From the NCBI RefSeq assembly GCF_014596085.1, contig NZ_JACCJY010000007.1:163993-227992 (forward strand): a stretch of DNA of 64,000 nt. The letters are read 5' to 3'. Below the pieces are notes generated by a model. It did no database searches and was not told where the DNA came from. It saw only the letters and a list, made by a program, of their open reading frames with translations. The position numbers and the translations under genes are program-made. Below, one piece after another: positions 34,509-45,541 of the stretch. Origin of the DNA: Azospirillum tabaci (GTDB lineage: Bacteria; Pseudomonadota; Alphaproteobacteria; Azospirillales; Azospirillaceae). The first letter of the stretch is position 1. The number at the start of each line of letters is the position of its first letter.

Positions 34509-37328
34509 TTACGCCGCATGGCTCAGCAACGACGGATCGACATGATCGAACAGCGGGTCGTAGCCGGCGTCGATCAGCGCATTGCTGTAGTGGCTGGCCG
34601 TGCCCGTCACACCGGCCAGGGCCGCCGGAGCGGCCTCCGCCTGCTGCGCGGCGACATGGCTCCACACGCTGTCCGTTCCGGCGTCCAGCGCCAGGGCCGT
34701 TGCCTCCCCGGCGACGGTGGCCGCGGGGAAGTAGCTCTTGTCGGCGCTGACCACCAGCGTGCCGTTCCACCACAGGGCGGACTGGCCCTTCATGACGTCA
34801 TTGCCGTCGAGCGCGCCCCTGTCATAGGTGACGATCCCGTCCGTGGGCAGGACAGACTTGCCGTTGATCGTCACCTTGTTGACCATCAGGGTGCGGTCCT
34901 GGCCGTTCACAACGGCGTCGTTGTCGTACTGGATCTGCACCTTGTGCGCCTGATCGGCGGACAGGTTCGTGGTGAAGCTGTAGTCCTTGGCCGTGGTGCC
35001 GGCCACACCCTCCCCGACCTTCTGGCCGTCCACCAGCAGGTTGAAGTGGGCGTTCGCCCCGCCCGCCGCCGTGCCGGAGGCGTTCACGGTGATCGTCGTC
35101 GCGCTGGGGCCGTTCTGCGGCAGCGTGCCGCCCGCGGGGAACTCCGCGGCAGGCGCGTTCACCACCAGCGTGCCGCCCCACCACATGGAGGACTGGCCCT
35201 TGACCACGTCGTTGCCGTCCAGCGCCCCCTTGTCGTAGGTGACGATGCTGTCGGTCGGGTTGTGGGCGGTGCCGTTGATGGTGACCTTGTTGACGAACAG
35301 GTTGCGGTCCTGCCCGTTCACGAAGCCGTCGTTGTCGTACTGGATCTGCACCTTGTGCGGCTGCCCAGCGGTCAGCGAGGTGGTGAAGCTGTAGTCCTTC
35401 GCCGCCGTTCCGACCGTGGCGTCGCCGATGGCCTTGCCGTCCACCAGCACCTTGAAATGCGCGTTTTCCCCACCCGCGGCGGAGCCGGAGGCGTTGACCT
35501 TGATCGTCGTGACGCTGGCCGTGGGCGTCGTCGGGACGGTGGGCGTGGTCGTCGTGGTGTCCACCGCGAAGCCGGCGGAGGAGCCTGCCTTGCCCGCGTT
35601 GCCGGCGAGGTCGGTGTAGCTGCCGGCCTTCACCGCCACGTTGGCGTCGGTGATCTTCGTGCTGGACGACGGCGTGAAGACGGCGGTGTAGGTGGAGGCG
35701 TCCACCGTCTTGAAGCCGCTCAGCGTGCCGCCCTTCACCGTGGTGTCGGCCAGCGCGAAATCCTTCACCGCCTCGCTGAAGGCGAAGGTGATGAGCGGCG
35801 CCTCGCCCTTGGTCACGCTGGTGTCGGCGACGGTCACCTTGACCGTGGGCGCGGTGGTGTCGGTCGGCGTGGGGGCCGGCGGGTTGGTCGGGCTGGTGGG
35901 GGTGAGCGTCGTCCAGCCGGCGGTGGACGGATAAGCCTGGGACAGGGTGGAGTTCTCGTCCTGCGTGGTCGCGTTCATGTAGGCGGACCAGTTGTCGCCA
36001 TCCGGGAAGTCGCCCCAGCGCCAGCGGTCGCCGTCCGGCATGTAGTAGGTGTTGTTGTTCCACACGTTGCCGCCGTTCAGCATGCCGGCTTCGTTGTAGT
36101 CGGCCACGCCGCCCGACTGGCCGTTGCCGTCCTTGGAGACGACGACGTTGTCGTGGATCTTGTTGTTGGTCGTGGTGTAGGTGCCGAATTCCCCGGCGCC
36201 GCGATCCTGCTGGATCATCACGATGCTGTTGGCGCCCTTGACCCCGGTGATGTCGATCTTGTTGCCATAGGCTTCGACATTCTGCGAGTTCTGGATCTGG
36301 ATGGACCCGCCCCACAGCCAGCCCTCGGCCTGCGGCTTGGAGCCGTTCCCGACCATCACGTTGTTGCGGATGATGGCGTCGTAGCTGATTTCGTGGGTGA
36401 TGCCGCCGCCGCTGTTGTTCACAAGAACGTTGTTCTCATACAGCGTGCCGACGTTGTCGATGTCGCTCCACAGGCCGAAGCCGGTGTTGTCGTGGGAATA
36501 GTTGCCCCGGACCACCAGGTCGGTGGTGTAGGCGAACTTGGTGCCGCCGCCTTCCCAGAAGACGTCGATGCCCGACCAGGCGCCGTTGCGCGCGACCTCG
36601 TTCCCTTCAACGAGGATCTTGGCACCGGCGCCGCCCAGGCCCATCTCGCCGTTGTCGTGGACGTAGTTGCCGATGAACTTGCTGCCGTCCTGCGCCGTGG
36701 CGCCGACCGCGTAGTTCAGGCGCAGCTCGTTGTCCTGGATGGTCCAGTTGACGTCGCCCTGAATGGCGCCGTGCTGCACCGGCGGAGCGTACTTCTCGAT
36801 GACGAGGTTCTTGATCGTCACGCCGTCGGCGGTGCCGCTGAAGGCGTGGGCGGTCGCCCCGGCTTCCACCTTGCGCCCCGCCGGGTTGTCCCCCAGATAG
36901 ATCTTGTCGGCGTCGTAGTCGAAGTAGAAGGTGCCCGGCTTCAGCTTCGACAGCGCGTCCACCGGGGTCAGCGGCTTGTCGTCGATGTAGACGGTGTCCG
37001 GATAGCCGCCGCGCATCGCATCGGGGCTGGCCTTGTCCGTTTCGCGGCGCTCGCCCTGCTGGGTCTGGCCGCCGACCACCCAGCGACCGGCGCTGTCCTG
37101 GCTGAAGCCGCTCAGCAGCTTCGACCCGTTCAGCACGGCGCCCTCGGCCCCGATGAAGGTCTGGTTGTCCTTGGGCGTGATCGACTGGAGACGGTACTCG
37201 CCCGGCTGCAACCAGAAGGTCGCGCCAGCGGGAGCACCATTGACGATGGACTGGATGTTGGCGCCGGGTGCGATGACGATCGCACCAGCGGGGGCCGTCA
37301 GCGTCTTCGGTCCGTACAGGTTAGCCAT
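34509..37328 (-). CDS. Large leaderless beta-helix protein with Ig-like and duplicated C-terminal modules
   Basis: The 939-aa protein has no Sec signal (MANLYGPKTLTAPAGAIVI). Residues about 15-440 are a right-handed beta-helix homologous to the exported protein at 9911-11416 (shared PGEYRLQS and SDID / HEISYDAIIRNN blocks). Then come a Thr/Pro linker, a bacterial Ig-like domain (VKVTVADTSVTKGEAPLI), and two similar modules of about 115 residues (NASG-AAGG-NAHF...LLVDG...HKVQIQYDND...VNKVTING) resembling CBM60/CBM36-type carbohydrate-binding domains. The tail is unstructured. The leaderless, Asp/Gly/Thr-rich design fits a type I-secreted polysaccharide-modifying protein, but no transporter is nearby. 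Confidence 0.82.
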   Translation of the reverse strand: MANLYGPKTLTAPAGAIVIAPGANIQSIVNGAPAGATFWLQPGEYRLQSITPKDNQTFIGAEGAVLNGSKLLSGFSQDSAGRWVVGGQTQQGERRETDKASPDAMRGGYPDTVYIDDKPLTPVDALSKLKPGTFYFDYDADKIYLGDNPAGRKVEAGATAHAFSGTADGVTIKNLVIEKYAPPVQHGAIQGDVNWTIQDNELRLNYAVGATAQDGSKFIGNYVHDNGEMGLGGAGAKILVEGNEVARNGAWSGIDVFWEGGGTKFAYTTDLVVRGNYSHDNTGFGLWSDIDNVGTLYENNVLVNNSGGGITHEISYDAIIRNNVMVGNGSKPQAEGWLWGGSIQIQNSQNVEAYGNKIDITGVKGANSIVMIQQDRGAGEFGTYTTTNNKIHDNVVVSKDGNGQSGGVADYNEAGMLNGGNVWNNNTYYMPDGDRWRWGDFPDGDNWSAYMNATTQDENSTLSQAYPSTAGWTTLTPTSPTNPPAPTPTDTTAPTVKVTVADTSVTKGEAPLITFAFSEAVKDFALADTTVKGGTLSGFKTVDASTYTAVFTPSSSTKITDANVAVKAGSYTDLAGNAGKAGSSAGFAVDTTTTTPTVPTTPTASVTTIKVNASGSAAGGENAHFKVLVDGKAIGDATVGTAAKDYSFTTSLTAGQPHKVQIQYDNDGFVNGQDRNLFVNKVTINGTAHNPTDSIVTYDKGALDGNDVVKGQSSMWWGGTLVVNAPAAEFPAGGTLPQNGPSATTITVNASGTAAGGANAHFNLLVDGQKVGEGVAGTTAKDYSFTTNLSADQAHKVQIQYDNDAVVNGQDRTLMVNKVTINGKSVLPTDGIVTYDRGALDGNDVMKGQSALWWNGTLVVSADKSYFPAATVAGEATALALDAGTDSVWSHVAAQQAEAAPAALAGVTGTASHYSNALIDAGYDPLFDHVDPSLLSHAA

Positions 37329-37702
37329 ATGTCAATGCTCTCTTGAGATGTTATCTACTGGTATGAGTTCTTCGGCGTTTTCGCCCTTTGGCATATGCGT
37401 CTATTACCAATTCGAGGAATGTTCCTGGCGGGGCATTTTTGTGAGATTCCCGGCATCTTTTGCGAAGACTCCGGGAAGCTCCTGTTTTTCAAAAGGAAAT
37501 CTTCCACTTATCAAAGAGCGGGCCAAGCAATGGGAATTTTTGCTTTCGGTATTTTCAGGCGCGCAAACGCCACGCGCCGCGGGTGAAGCTCACACGGCCT
37601 GAGGGAGCAGGTCAGCCGACTGTCCGCGAAACGGCTGCGCCGGGACGCGTAATCCGATGGACGACGGCACCGCCCCGAGGAGGAATGGAAAACGTGGAAC
37701 GA
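37329..37702. other. 374-bp intergenic region upstream of the large beta-helix gene
   Basis: Bases 37329-37560 are clearly AT-richer than the surroundings and should carry the minus-strand promoter of the beta-helix gene; AAGAGAG close to the start codon is its ribosome-binding site. No coding frame with support is present. The right part is ordinary GC-rich sequence after the LysR-type gene. Confidence 0.5.
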
Positions 37703-38722
37703 TCAGTCGTCGCCGAACTGCCGGTCGATCCACGCGTTCACGGTCGCCTGATCGAAACGGAGATCAAGCGGGATGGCGGCGATGGCGGCGCGGCAATGCT
37801 CGATGAAGGCGCGCTCCGCCCGGTTCATCTTGGAGGCGGGATTCCACAGCAGATGGATGTCCACCGGCGCCACCCCCTCCTCCGGCGGCAGGGGCCACAA
37901 CAGACCGTCGCGCACGTCGCGCTCCGCCACATGCCGGGGCAGCGGCCCGATGCCCAGCCCGACGGAGATCATCCGCCGCACCTCATCCAGATTGACCGAG
38001 GCGCCGACGATCCGGCTCTCGATCCCCTCCTGCGCGCGGAAGACGGCCAGCGGCGACAACACCCCGCCGATCTGGTCGGAGGTGAAGGAGACGAAGCCTT
38101 CGCTGCGCAGGTCGCTCAATGTCAGGCCGGTGCGGCCGAACAGATGGTGCCGCGGCCCGCAGTACAGGCGGTAGATCTGGCGGGCGAACAACGCGTGCTC
38201 GACCAGCGGCGGCGGCTCCCGCATCAGGCAGAGGCCGAGCGAGCCCGTCTTCTGCTGGATCGCCATGTGGACGTCGGCGCTCGCCATCACGTCCAGCCGG
38301 AAGGTCACCTGGGGATGGGTGGCGTGGAAGCGCTCCAGCAGGGCATCGAACAGCAGCGACTGGATTCGGCTGGCCAGCAGGATTCGGATGTGCCCGGAAA
38401 TCTCCTCGCGGATGTCGCGCATCAGGACGGCGAATCGGGAGATGTTGCCGTAGATCTCCAACACCTCGGCGTAGATGATCTCGCCGGCCTCGGTCACCCG
38501 GAAGCGTCCCTGCCCGCGCTCGATCAGGGAGCGGCCCATCTGGTCCTCCAGCCGCTTCAGGGCCTGGGACACCGCCGGCTGGGTCAGGCCCAGCCGCTGC
38601 GCCGCGCGGGTCAGCCCCTGCTCCTGCACGATCACCATGAAGGTGCGCAGCAGGTTCCAGTCCAGCTGGTGGCCGAGCCGTTCCAGATCGCGCGCCATCA
38701 TCGGGGGGAATCCCATCACCAT
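37703..38722 (-). CDS. LysR-type transcriptional regulator
   Basis: The 339-aa protein has an N-terminal winged HTH (NLLRTFMVIVQEQGLTRAAQ, then RLGLTQPAVSQALKRLEDQM) and a substrate-binding co-inducer domain (IRILLASRIQSLLFDALLERF). It is longer than most LysR proteins because of 8-15 extra N-terminal residues; an alternative ATG lies at 38698. It is divergent from the deacylase/ABC transporter operon, 215 bp away, and is the obvious candidate regulator of that operon, probably sensing its substrate or an intermediate. Confidence 0.92.
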   Translation of the reverse strand: MVMGFPPMMARDLERLGHQLDWNLLRTFMVIVQEQGLTRAAQRLGLTQPAVSQALKRLEDQMGRSLIERGQGRFRVTEAGEIIYAEVLEIYGNISRFAVLMRDIREEISGHIRILLASRIQSLLFDALLERFHATHPQVTFRLDVMASADVHMAIQQKTGSLGLCLMREPPPLVEHALFARQIYRLYCGPRHHLFGRTGLTLSDLRSEGFVSFTSDQIGGVLSPLAVFRAQEGIESRIVGASVNLDEVRRMISVGLGIGPLPRHVAERDVRDGLLWPLPPEEGVAPVDIHLLWNPASKMNRAERAFIEHCRAAIAAIPLDLRFDQATVNAWIDRQFGDD

Positions 38723-38937
38723 AAATCCTGCTTATGTCGGCAATGAGGATTATCGATTTGGCGGACGATGAGAAGCTGAATTGTAATACGTCAGTCGTTA
38801 GCGGTCGATCCCCGGCGGCGCCCATCGGGGCAAAACCAGGGTCATAGTCCAAAAGTCGAAATCACCACAGTTTCTTTCCGGAGATTTGCCGACACACACG
38901 GACGACTGCGCGGCGGAGTGGTAAGAACGGAGTCGTC

Positions 38938-40251
<1,314 letters not shown>

Positions 40252-40291
40252 CGGTCGCGTAACGAGAATCAACAATAAGGGGGCTTCAGAC

Positions 40292-41902
40292 ATGAGCAAT
40301 CGTTTGCGTCATTTTCGCCAAACCCTGACCGCCGCGGCGCTGGCCGCCGCCCTGGCGGCGCCGCTGGCGCTGACCGTACCCGGCGTCGCCGTGGCGCAGG
40401 AGCGCGGCGGCACGATGAACATCATCGTCCAGCCGGAACCGCCGATCCTGGTGCTGGGCCTGAACCAGCAGGGTCCGACGCAGACGGTCGCCGGCAAGAT
40501 CTACCAGGGCCTGCTGACCTTCAGCTTCGACCTGAAGCCGCAGCCGGAACTGGCGGAAAGCTGGGAAGTCTCGCCCGACGGCAAGGTTTACACCTTCAAG
40601 CTGGTGAAGAACGCCAAGTGGCACGACGGCAAGCCCTTCACCGCCCACGACGTGGTCTTCTCCACCTCCAAGCTGCTGATGGAGACCCACCCGCGCGCCC
40701 GCGCCACCTTCTCCAAGTGCGAGAAGATCGAGGCGCTGGACGACTACACCGTCCAGTTCACGCTGAAGGAGCCGTTCGGCCCGTTCCTTCAGGCCTTCGA
40801 GGTGTCGTCGGCCCCGATGATGCCGAAGCACATCTATGAAGGCACCGACTTCAAGGCCAACCCGGCAAACGCCACCCCGATCGGCACCGGCCCCTTCAAG
40901 TTCAAGGAGTGGAACAAGGGCTCCTACATCCACCTCGTCCGCAACGACGAGTATTGGAAGACCGGCAAGCCCTATCTGGACGACATCTATTTCCGCGTGA
41001 TCCCCGACGCAGCCTCGCGCGCCGTCGCCGTGGAGCAGGGCACCGTCCAGCAGACCCAGTTCAACGACATCGAGACCTTCGACGTCCCGCGCCTGAAGGG
41101 CCTGCCCAACGTCGAGATGACGACCAAGGGCTACGAGTTCTTCGCGCCGCTGTCCTGGATCGAGATCAACACGCGCAACAAGCCGCTGGACGACAAGCGC
41201 TTCCGGCAGGCGATGATGCACGCCATCGACCGCAAGTTCATCCGCGACAAGATCTGGTTCGGCCTCGGCCGTCCGGCGACCGGCCCGGTGAACTCGGTCA
41301 CCCGCTTCCACGAGAGCAACGTCCGGAAGTACGACTTCGACCCGAAGAAGGCCGAGGCGCTGCTTGAGGAGGCCGGCTTCAAGAAGGGTTCCGACGGCAC
41401 GCGCGCCAAGGTCCGCCTGCTCGTCATGCCCTACGGCGAGACCTGGACCCGTCTCGGCGAATATGTGAAGCAGGCGATGAAGCGCGTCGGCGTCGACGTG
41501 ACGCTGGAGACCACCGACGCCGCCGGCTGGGTCAACCGCGTGTCCAACTGGGACTACGACCTGACCTTCAACTTCGTCTACCAGTACGGCGACCCGGCGC
41601 TCGGCGTGTCGCGCACCTACGTGTCGGAAAACATCCGCAAGGGCGTGATGTTCTCCAACACCATGGGCTATGCCAACCCCGAGGTGGACAAGCTGTTCGC
41701 CCAGGCCGCCCAGACCAACAAGGACGAGGAGCGCCAGCAGCTCTACTCCGCCGCCCAGAAGATCCTGGTCGAGGACGTGCCGGTGGCCTGGCTGCTGGAG
41801 ATGGAGTTCCCGACCTTCGTGGACAAGCGCTTCAAGAACGCCGTCACGACCGCCATCGGCGTGAACGAGAGCTACGACAGCGTCTACATGGTCAAGAAGT
41901 AA
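40292..41902 (+). CDS. ABC transporter substrate-binding protein (peptide/nickel family)
   Basis: The 536-aa protein starts with a Sec signal peptide (LAAALAAPLALTVPGVAVAQ, cleavage near AVA-QE) and has the SBP family 5 pattern: ETWEVSPDGKVYTFKL-like ESWEVSPDGKVYTF, DVVFSTSKLL and TGPFKFKEW. Periplasmic proteins of this family bind oligopeptides, but also opines, glutathione and other amide-containing compounds. AAGGGGG upstream of the ATG is its ribosome-binding site. The gene follows the M20 deacylase by 40 bp, so transport and deacylation are probably linked. Confidence 0.95.
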   Translation: MSNRLRHFRQTLTAAALAAALAAPLALTVPGVAVAQERGGTMNIIVQPEPPILVLGLNQQGPTQTVAGKIYQGLLTFSFDLKPQPELAESWEVSPDGKVYTFKLVKNAKWHDGKPFTAHDVVFSTSKLLMETHPRARATFSKCEKIEALDDYTVQFTLKEPFGPFLQAFEVSSAPMMPKHIYEGTDFKANPANATPIGTGPFKFKEWNKGSYIHLVRNDEYWKTGKPYLDDIYFRVIPDAASRAVAVEQGTVQQTQFNDIETFDVPRLKGLPNVEMTTKGYEFFAPLSWIEINTRNKPLDDKRFRQAMMHAIDRKFIRDKIWFGLGRPATGPVNSVTRFHESNVRKYDFDPKKAEALLEEAGFKKGSDGTRAKVRLLVMPYGETWTRLGEYVKQAMKRVGVDVTLETTDAAGWVNRVSNWDYDLTFNFVYQYGDPALGVSRTYVSENIRKGVMFSNTMGYANPEVDKLFAQAAQTNKDEERQQLYSAAQKILVEDVPVAWLLEMEFPTFVDKRFKNAVTTAIGVNESYDSVYMVKK

Positions 41903-41913
41903 GAAAAGGGAGC

Positions 41914-41997
41914 GGTTGCCCCCACCCTTCCCGCGGCTCGCGCCGCGGGCCCCTTCCCTCTCCTGCGAAGCGGGGGAGGGTTAGGGAGGGGGGCAAC
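41914..41997. repeat. GC-rich palindromic repeat, copy B
   Basis: The shortest and most divergent copy: outer arms GGTTGCCCCC and GGGGGGCAAC, with an inner CCGCGGCTCGCGCCGCGG hairpin and CTTCCCTCTCC ... GGGGGAGGG. It lies between the binding-protein and permease genes, where it could stabilise or attenuate mRNA and give an expression step-down. Confidence 0.75.
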
Positions 41998-42017
41998 ACG
42001 CACCCGGGAGTGACAAC

Positions 42018-42998
42018 ATGCCCCGCATCGCCCTATTCATCTCACAGAGGCTGGTGAAGGCGGTCTTCGTCATTCTGGCGATCGCCGTGTTCAACTTCTT
42101 CCTGGTCCACGCAGCGCCCGGCGACCCCGCCGCGGTGATGGCGGGCGAGGCCGGGGCCGCCGATGCCAAGTTCGTCGAACAGCTCCGCCAGCAGTTCGGC
42201 CTCGACCGCCCCCTGTACGAGCAGCTCGGCACCTACATGTCCAAGGTGGTGCAGGCCGACCTCGGCTACTCCTACCGCCAGCAGCGTCCGGTCTTCGACC
42301 TGCTGATGGACCGCCTGCCCGTCACCCTGTCGCTGACGCTGACCGCCTTCGTGCTGGCCCTGCTGGGCGGCGTGGCGCTCGGCACGCTGGCGGCGATGCG
42401 CGCCGGCACCTGGTCGGACACCGCCATCACCGTGGTCGGCCTGACCGCCTACGCGACGCCGATCTTCTGGATCGGCCTAATGCTGATCCTTCTCTTCTCG
42501 GTCAATCTCGGCTGGCTTCCCGCCTTCGGCACGGAGAGCATCGGCGCCGGCTACACCGGCTGGGACGCCTTCCTCGACCGGGCGAAGCACCTCGTGCTGC
42601 CGGTGACCACGCTCGGCCTCTTCTACATGGCCGTCTACACCCGGCTGACCCGCGCCTCGATCCTGGAGGTGCGCGACATGGACTTCGTCAAGACGGCGCG
42701 GGCCAAGGGCCTGCCGGAATGGCGCATCGTGTCGGTGCACATCCTGCGCAACGCCATCCTGCCCGTCATCACGGTGGCGGGGTTCCAGGCGGGGCACCTG
42801 ATCGGCGGTTCCATCCTGATCGAGACCGTCTTCGCGCTCCCCGGCATCGGGCGCCTCGCCTTCGAGGCCGTGTTGCAGCGCGACTATCAGGTCCTGCTCG
42901 GCATCTTCCTTCTGACCTCGGTGGTGGTGGTGGTGTTCAACCTGCTGACCGACCTGATCTATTCCCTCGTCGATCCGCGCATCGAGGTGGCGCCATGA
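42018..42998 (+). CDS. ABC transporter permease (DppB-like)
   Basis: The 326-aa inner-membrane protein has six hydrophobic segments, the N-terminal permease leader domain (RLVKAVFVILAIAVFNFFLV; PGDPAAVMAG) and the EAA loop for contact with the ATPase (RAKGLPEWRIVSVHILRNAI). It forms the translocation channel with the next gene product. Its last 4 bases overlap the following start (ATGA). Confidence 0.95.
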   Translation: MPRIALFISQRLVKAVFVILAIAVFNFFLVHAAPGDPAAVMAGEAGAADAKFVEQLRQQFGLDRPLYEQLGTYMSKVVQADLGYSYRQQRPVFDLLMDRLPVTLSLTLTAFVLALLGGVALGTLAAMRAGTWSDTAITVVGLTAYATPIFWIGLMLILLFSVNLGWLPAFGTESIGAGYTGWDAFLDRAKHLVLPVTTLGLFYMAVYTRLTRASILEVRDMDFVKTARAKGLPEWRIVSVHILRNAILPVITVAGFQAGHLIGGSILIETVFALPGIGRLAFEAVLQRDYQVLLGIFLLTSVVVVVFNLLTDLIYSLVDPRIEVAP

Positions 42999-43867
42999 CC
43001 GCCGCGGCCATCACCCCCGCCCGCAAGGGGTCCGGCTTCTGGAGCGCCTTCGCCCGCAACAAGGGCGCGGTGATCGGGCTGGCCTTCCTCACCCTGGTCA
43101 TCCTGATGGCGGCCTTCGCCGATGTGCTGTACCCGGCCAGCCCGTGGGATATGACCGCGATGCCCTTCCAGCCGCCGCTGTCGGAGGACGCGCTGCTCGG
43201 CTCCGACACGCTGGGCCGCGACATCGCGGCGGGCATCGCCCACGGGGCGCGGGTGTCGCTGCTGATCGGCCTGACCTCGACCGCCGTCGCCGTGCTGATC
43301 GGCGTGTTCCTGGGAGCCGTCTCCGGCTTCTACGGCGGGCGCGTCGACGATCTGGTGATGCGCTTCACCGAACTGTTCCAGACCATCCCGAACTTCGTCC
43401 TGGCCGTGGTGCTGGTGGCGATCTTCACGCCCTCGCTGACCTCCATCGTTCTGGCCATCGCCATCGTCTCCTGGCCGCCGCTGGCGCGCTTGGCGCGCGG
43501 CGAGTTCATGAGCCTGCGGAGCCGCGAGTTCGTGCACGCCGCGGTGACCACCGGCCAGTCGAACATGACGATCATCTGGCGCCAGATCCTGCCCAACAGC
43601 CTGTCCCCGATCATCGTGTCGGCCTCGCTGATGGTGGCGACGGCGATCCTGCTGGAAAGCTCCCTCTCCTTCCTCGGGCTCGGCGATCCGAACCTGATGA
43701 GCTGGGGCTACATGGTTGGCGCCGCCCGCACCGTGATCCGTCAGGCCTGGTGGATGAGCTTCTTCCCCGGCATCGCGATCCTTCTGACCGTGCTTGCCCT
43801 CAATCTCGTGGGTGAAGGGCTGAACGACGCGCTGAATCCCAAGCTGGCGCGAAAGGGCCGTTCCTGA
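42995..43867 (+). CDS. ABC transporter permease (DppC-like)
   Basis: ATG 42995 overlaps the preceding stop. The 290-aa protein has the DppC-type N-terminus (FWSAFARNKGAVIGLAFLTL), the LLGSDTLGRDI block and the EAA loop (HAAVTTGQSNMTIIWRQILP), with six hydrophobic helices. It pairs with the DppB-like subunit. One base is shared with the ATPase gene start. Confidence 0.95.
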   Translation: MTAAAITPARKGSGFWSAFARNKGAVIGLAFLTLVILMAAFADVLYPASPWDMTAMPFQPPLSEDALLGSDTLGRDIAAGIAHGARVSLLIGLTSTAVAVLIGVFLGAVSGFYGGRVDDLVMRFTELFQTIPNFVLAVVLVAIFTPSLTSIVLAIAIVSWPPLARLARGEFMSLRSREFVHAAVTTGQSNMTIIWRQILPNSLSPIIVSASLMVATAILLESSLSFLGLGDPNLMSWGYMVGAARTVIRQAWWMSFFPGIAILLTVLALNLVGEGLNDALNPKLARKGRS

Positions 43868-45531
43868 TGACCGAGACGCCTCTCCTCGACGTCCGCAACC
43901 TGACCATCGACCTGCCGCGCGGCGCCGACCGGCCGCACGCGGTCCAGGATCTGACCTTCACGCTGGAGCCCGGGGAAATCCTCTGCGTGGTCGGCGAGTC
44001 CGGGTCGGGCAAGTCGATGACCGCGCACGCCGTGATGGGCCTGCTGCCCAAGGCGGTGAAAGTCTCCTCCGGCGAAATCCGCCACCAGGGCACCGACGTG
44101 TTCAGCCTGCCGGAGCGCGACCAGCGCGCGCTTCGCGGCGGCCGCATCGCCATGATCTTCCAGGAGCCGATGACGGCGCTGAACCCGCTGATGCGGGTCG
44201 GCGACCAGATCGACGAGGTCCTGCGCTACCACACCACCCTCGACCGCGCCGCCCGCCGGGCGCGCGTGGTGGAGCTTCTCGCCTCCGTCGGCCTGCCGGA
44301 GCCGGACCATCTGCGCCGCAGCTACCCGTTCCGACTGTCGGGCGGCCAACGCCAGCGCGTGATGATCGCCATGGCGCTGGCGGTCGAGCCGGACATCCTG
44401 ATCGCCGACGAGCCGACGACCGCGCTCGACGTCACCACCCAGAAGCAGATCCTGGAGCTGATCCAGGATATCCAGGCCAAGCGCCGCATGGGCGTGATGT
44501 TCATCACCCACGACTTCGGCGTGGTGGCGGAGATCGCCCACCGCGTGGCGGTGATGCAGCGCGGCCGGATCGTCGAGATCGGCACCGCCGAGGATGTCCT
44601 GAACCGGCCGCAGCATCCCTACACCCGCCAGCTCATCGCCGCCGTCCCGCACCTGATCGAGCACCGCGAGGACTTCACCCGCGCGCGCCAGCCGGTGCTG
44701 ACGGCGGAGAAGGTGTGCAAGACCTTCCACCTCGGCGGCGGCTTCTTCACGCCGGGGCGCAAGGTGGTGGCGGGCGACGACCTGTCGCTGACCATCCACC
44801 AGGGCGAGACGGTCGGGCTGGTCGGCGAGTCCGGCTCCGGCAAGTCGACGCTCGGCCGCTCCATCGTCGGGCTGATCAAGCCGGATTCGGGCAAGATCCT
44901 GTTCGAGGGCGTCGATCTGCTGTCGCTGTCGCGCCCGGCCTTCCGGCCCTACCGGCGGCACGTGCAGATGGTCTTCCAGGACCCCTACGCCTCGCTGAAC
45001 CCGCGCCACACCGTGGGCGACATCATCACCCAGGGGCCGGTGGCCTTCGGCGAAGACCGCCATAAGGCGCTCGACAAGGCGAAGGCGCTGCTCAAGCTCG
45101 TCGGGCTCGACGCCTCGGCGGCGGAGCGTTTCCCGCACGAGTTCTCCGGCGGGCAGCGCCAGCGCATCTCCATCGCCCGCGCCCTGGCGCTGGAGCCGAA
45201 GCTGCTGATCGCCGACGAGCCGGTGTCGGCGCTCGACGTGTCGGTGCAGGCGCAGGTTCTGGACCTGCTGGAGGATCTGCGGCACCGGCTGAACCTGTCG
45301 ATGCTGTTCATCACCCACGACCTGCGAATCGCCGCCCAGATCTGCGACACCATCGCGGTCATGCAGAAGGGCCGCATCGTCGAGATCGGCCCGGCGAAGG
45401 AGGTGTTCGGCAACCCGCAGCACGCCTACACCCGCACCCTCCTGGACGCCATCCCCGGCAAGGGCTGGACCATCCCGGAGGACGTGGTTCCGGTGACGCG
45501 GCGGTCGGCCGCCCTGCGCAACAGCGCCTGA
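43867..45531 (+). CDS. ABC transporter fused ATP-binding protein (DppD-DppF type)
   Basis: The 554-aa protein carries two complete nucleotide-binding domains. Domain 1: Walker [10 protein letters not shown] (Lys49), signature LSGGQRQRV, Walker [13 protein letters not shown]. Domain 2: Walker [10 protein letters not shown] (Lys326), signature FSGGQRQRI, Walker [13 protein letters not shown]. The two ATPases that are separate in classical Dpp systems are therefore on one chain. It energises uptake through the two permeases directly upstream. Confidence 0.95.
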   Translation: MTETPLLDVRNLTIDLPRGADRPHAVQDLTFTLEPGEILCVVGESGSGKSMTAHAVMGLLPKAVKVSSGEIRHQGTDVFSLPERDQRALRGGRIAMIFQEPMTALNPLMRVGDQIDEVLRYHTTLDRAARRARVVELLASVGLPEPDHLRRSYPFRLSGGQRQRVMIAMALAVEPDILIADEPTTALDVTTQKQILELIQDIQAKRRMGVMFITHDFGVVAEIAHRVAVMQRGRIVEIGTAEDVLNRPQHPYTRQLIAAVPHLIEHREDFTRARQPVLTAEKVCKTFHLGGGFFTPGRKVVAGDDLSLTIHQGETVGLVGESGSGKSTLGRSIVGLIKPDSGKILFEGVDLLSLSRPAFRPYRRHVQMVFQDPYASLNPRHTVGDIITQGPVAFGEDRHKALDKAKALLKLVGLDASAAERFPHEFSGGQRQRISIARALALEPKLLIADEPVSALDVSVQAQVLDLLEDLRHRLNLSMLFITHDLRIAAQICDTIAVMQKGRIVEIGPAKEVFGNPQHAYTRTLLDAIPGKGWTIPEDVVPVTRRSAALRNSA

Positions 45532-45541
45532 CGGGGCGGGC

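Noticed and set aside
34518..37346. Open frame of 942 codons opposite the large beta-helix gene
   Set aside because: Antisense shadow; the minus-strand protein has clear repeat and domain structure, and the plus-strand one has only biased composition.
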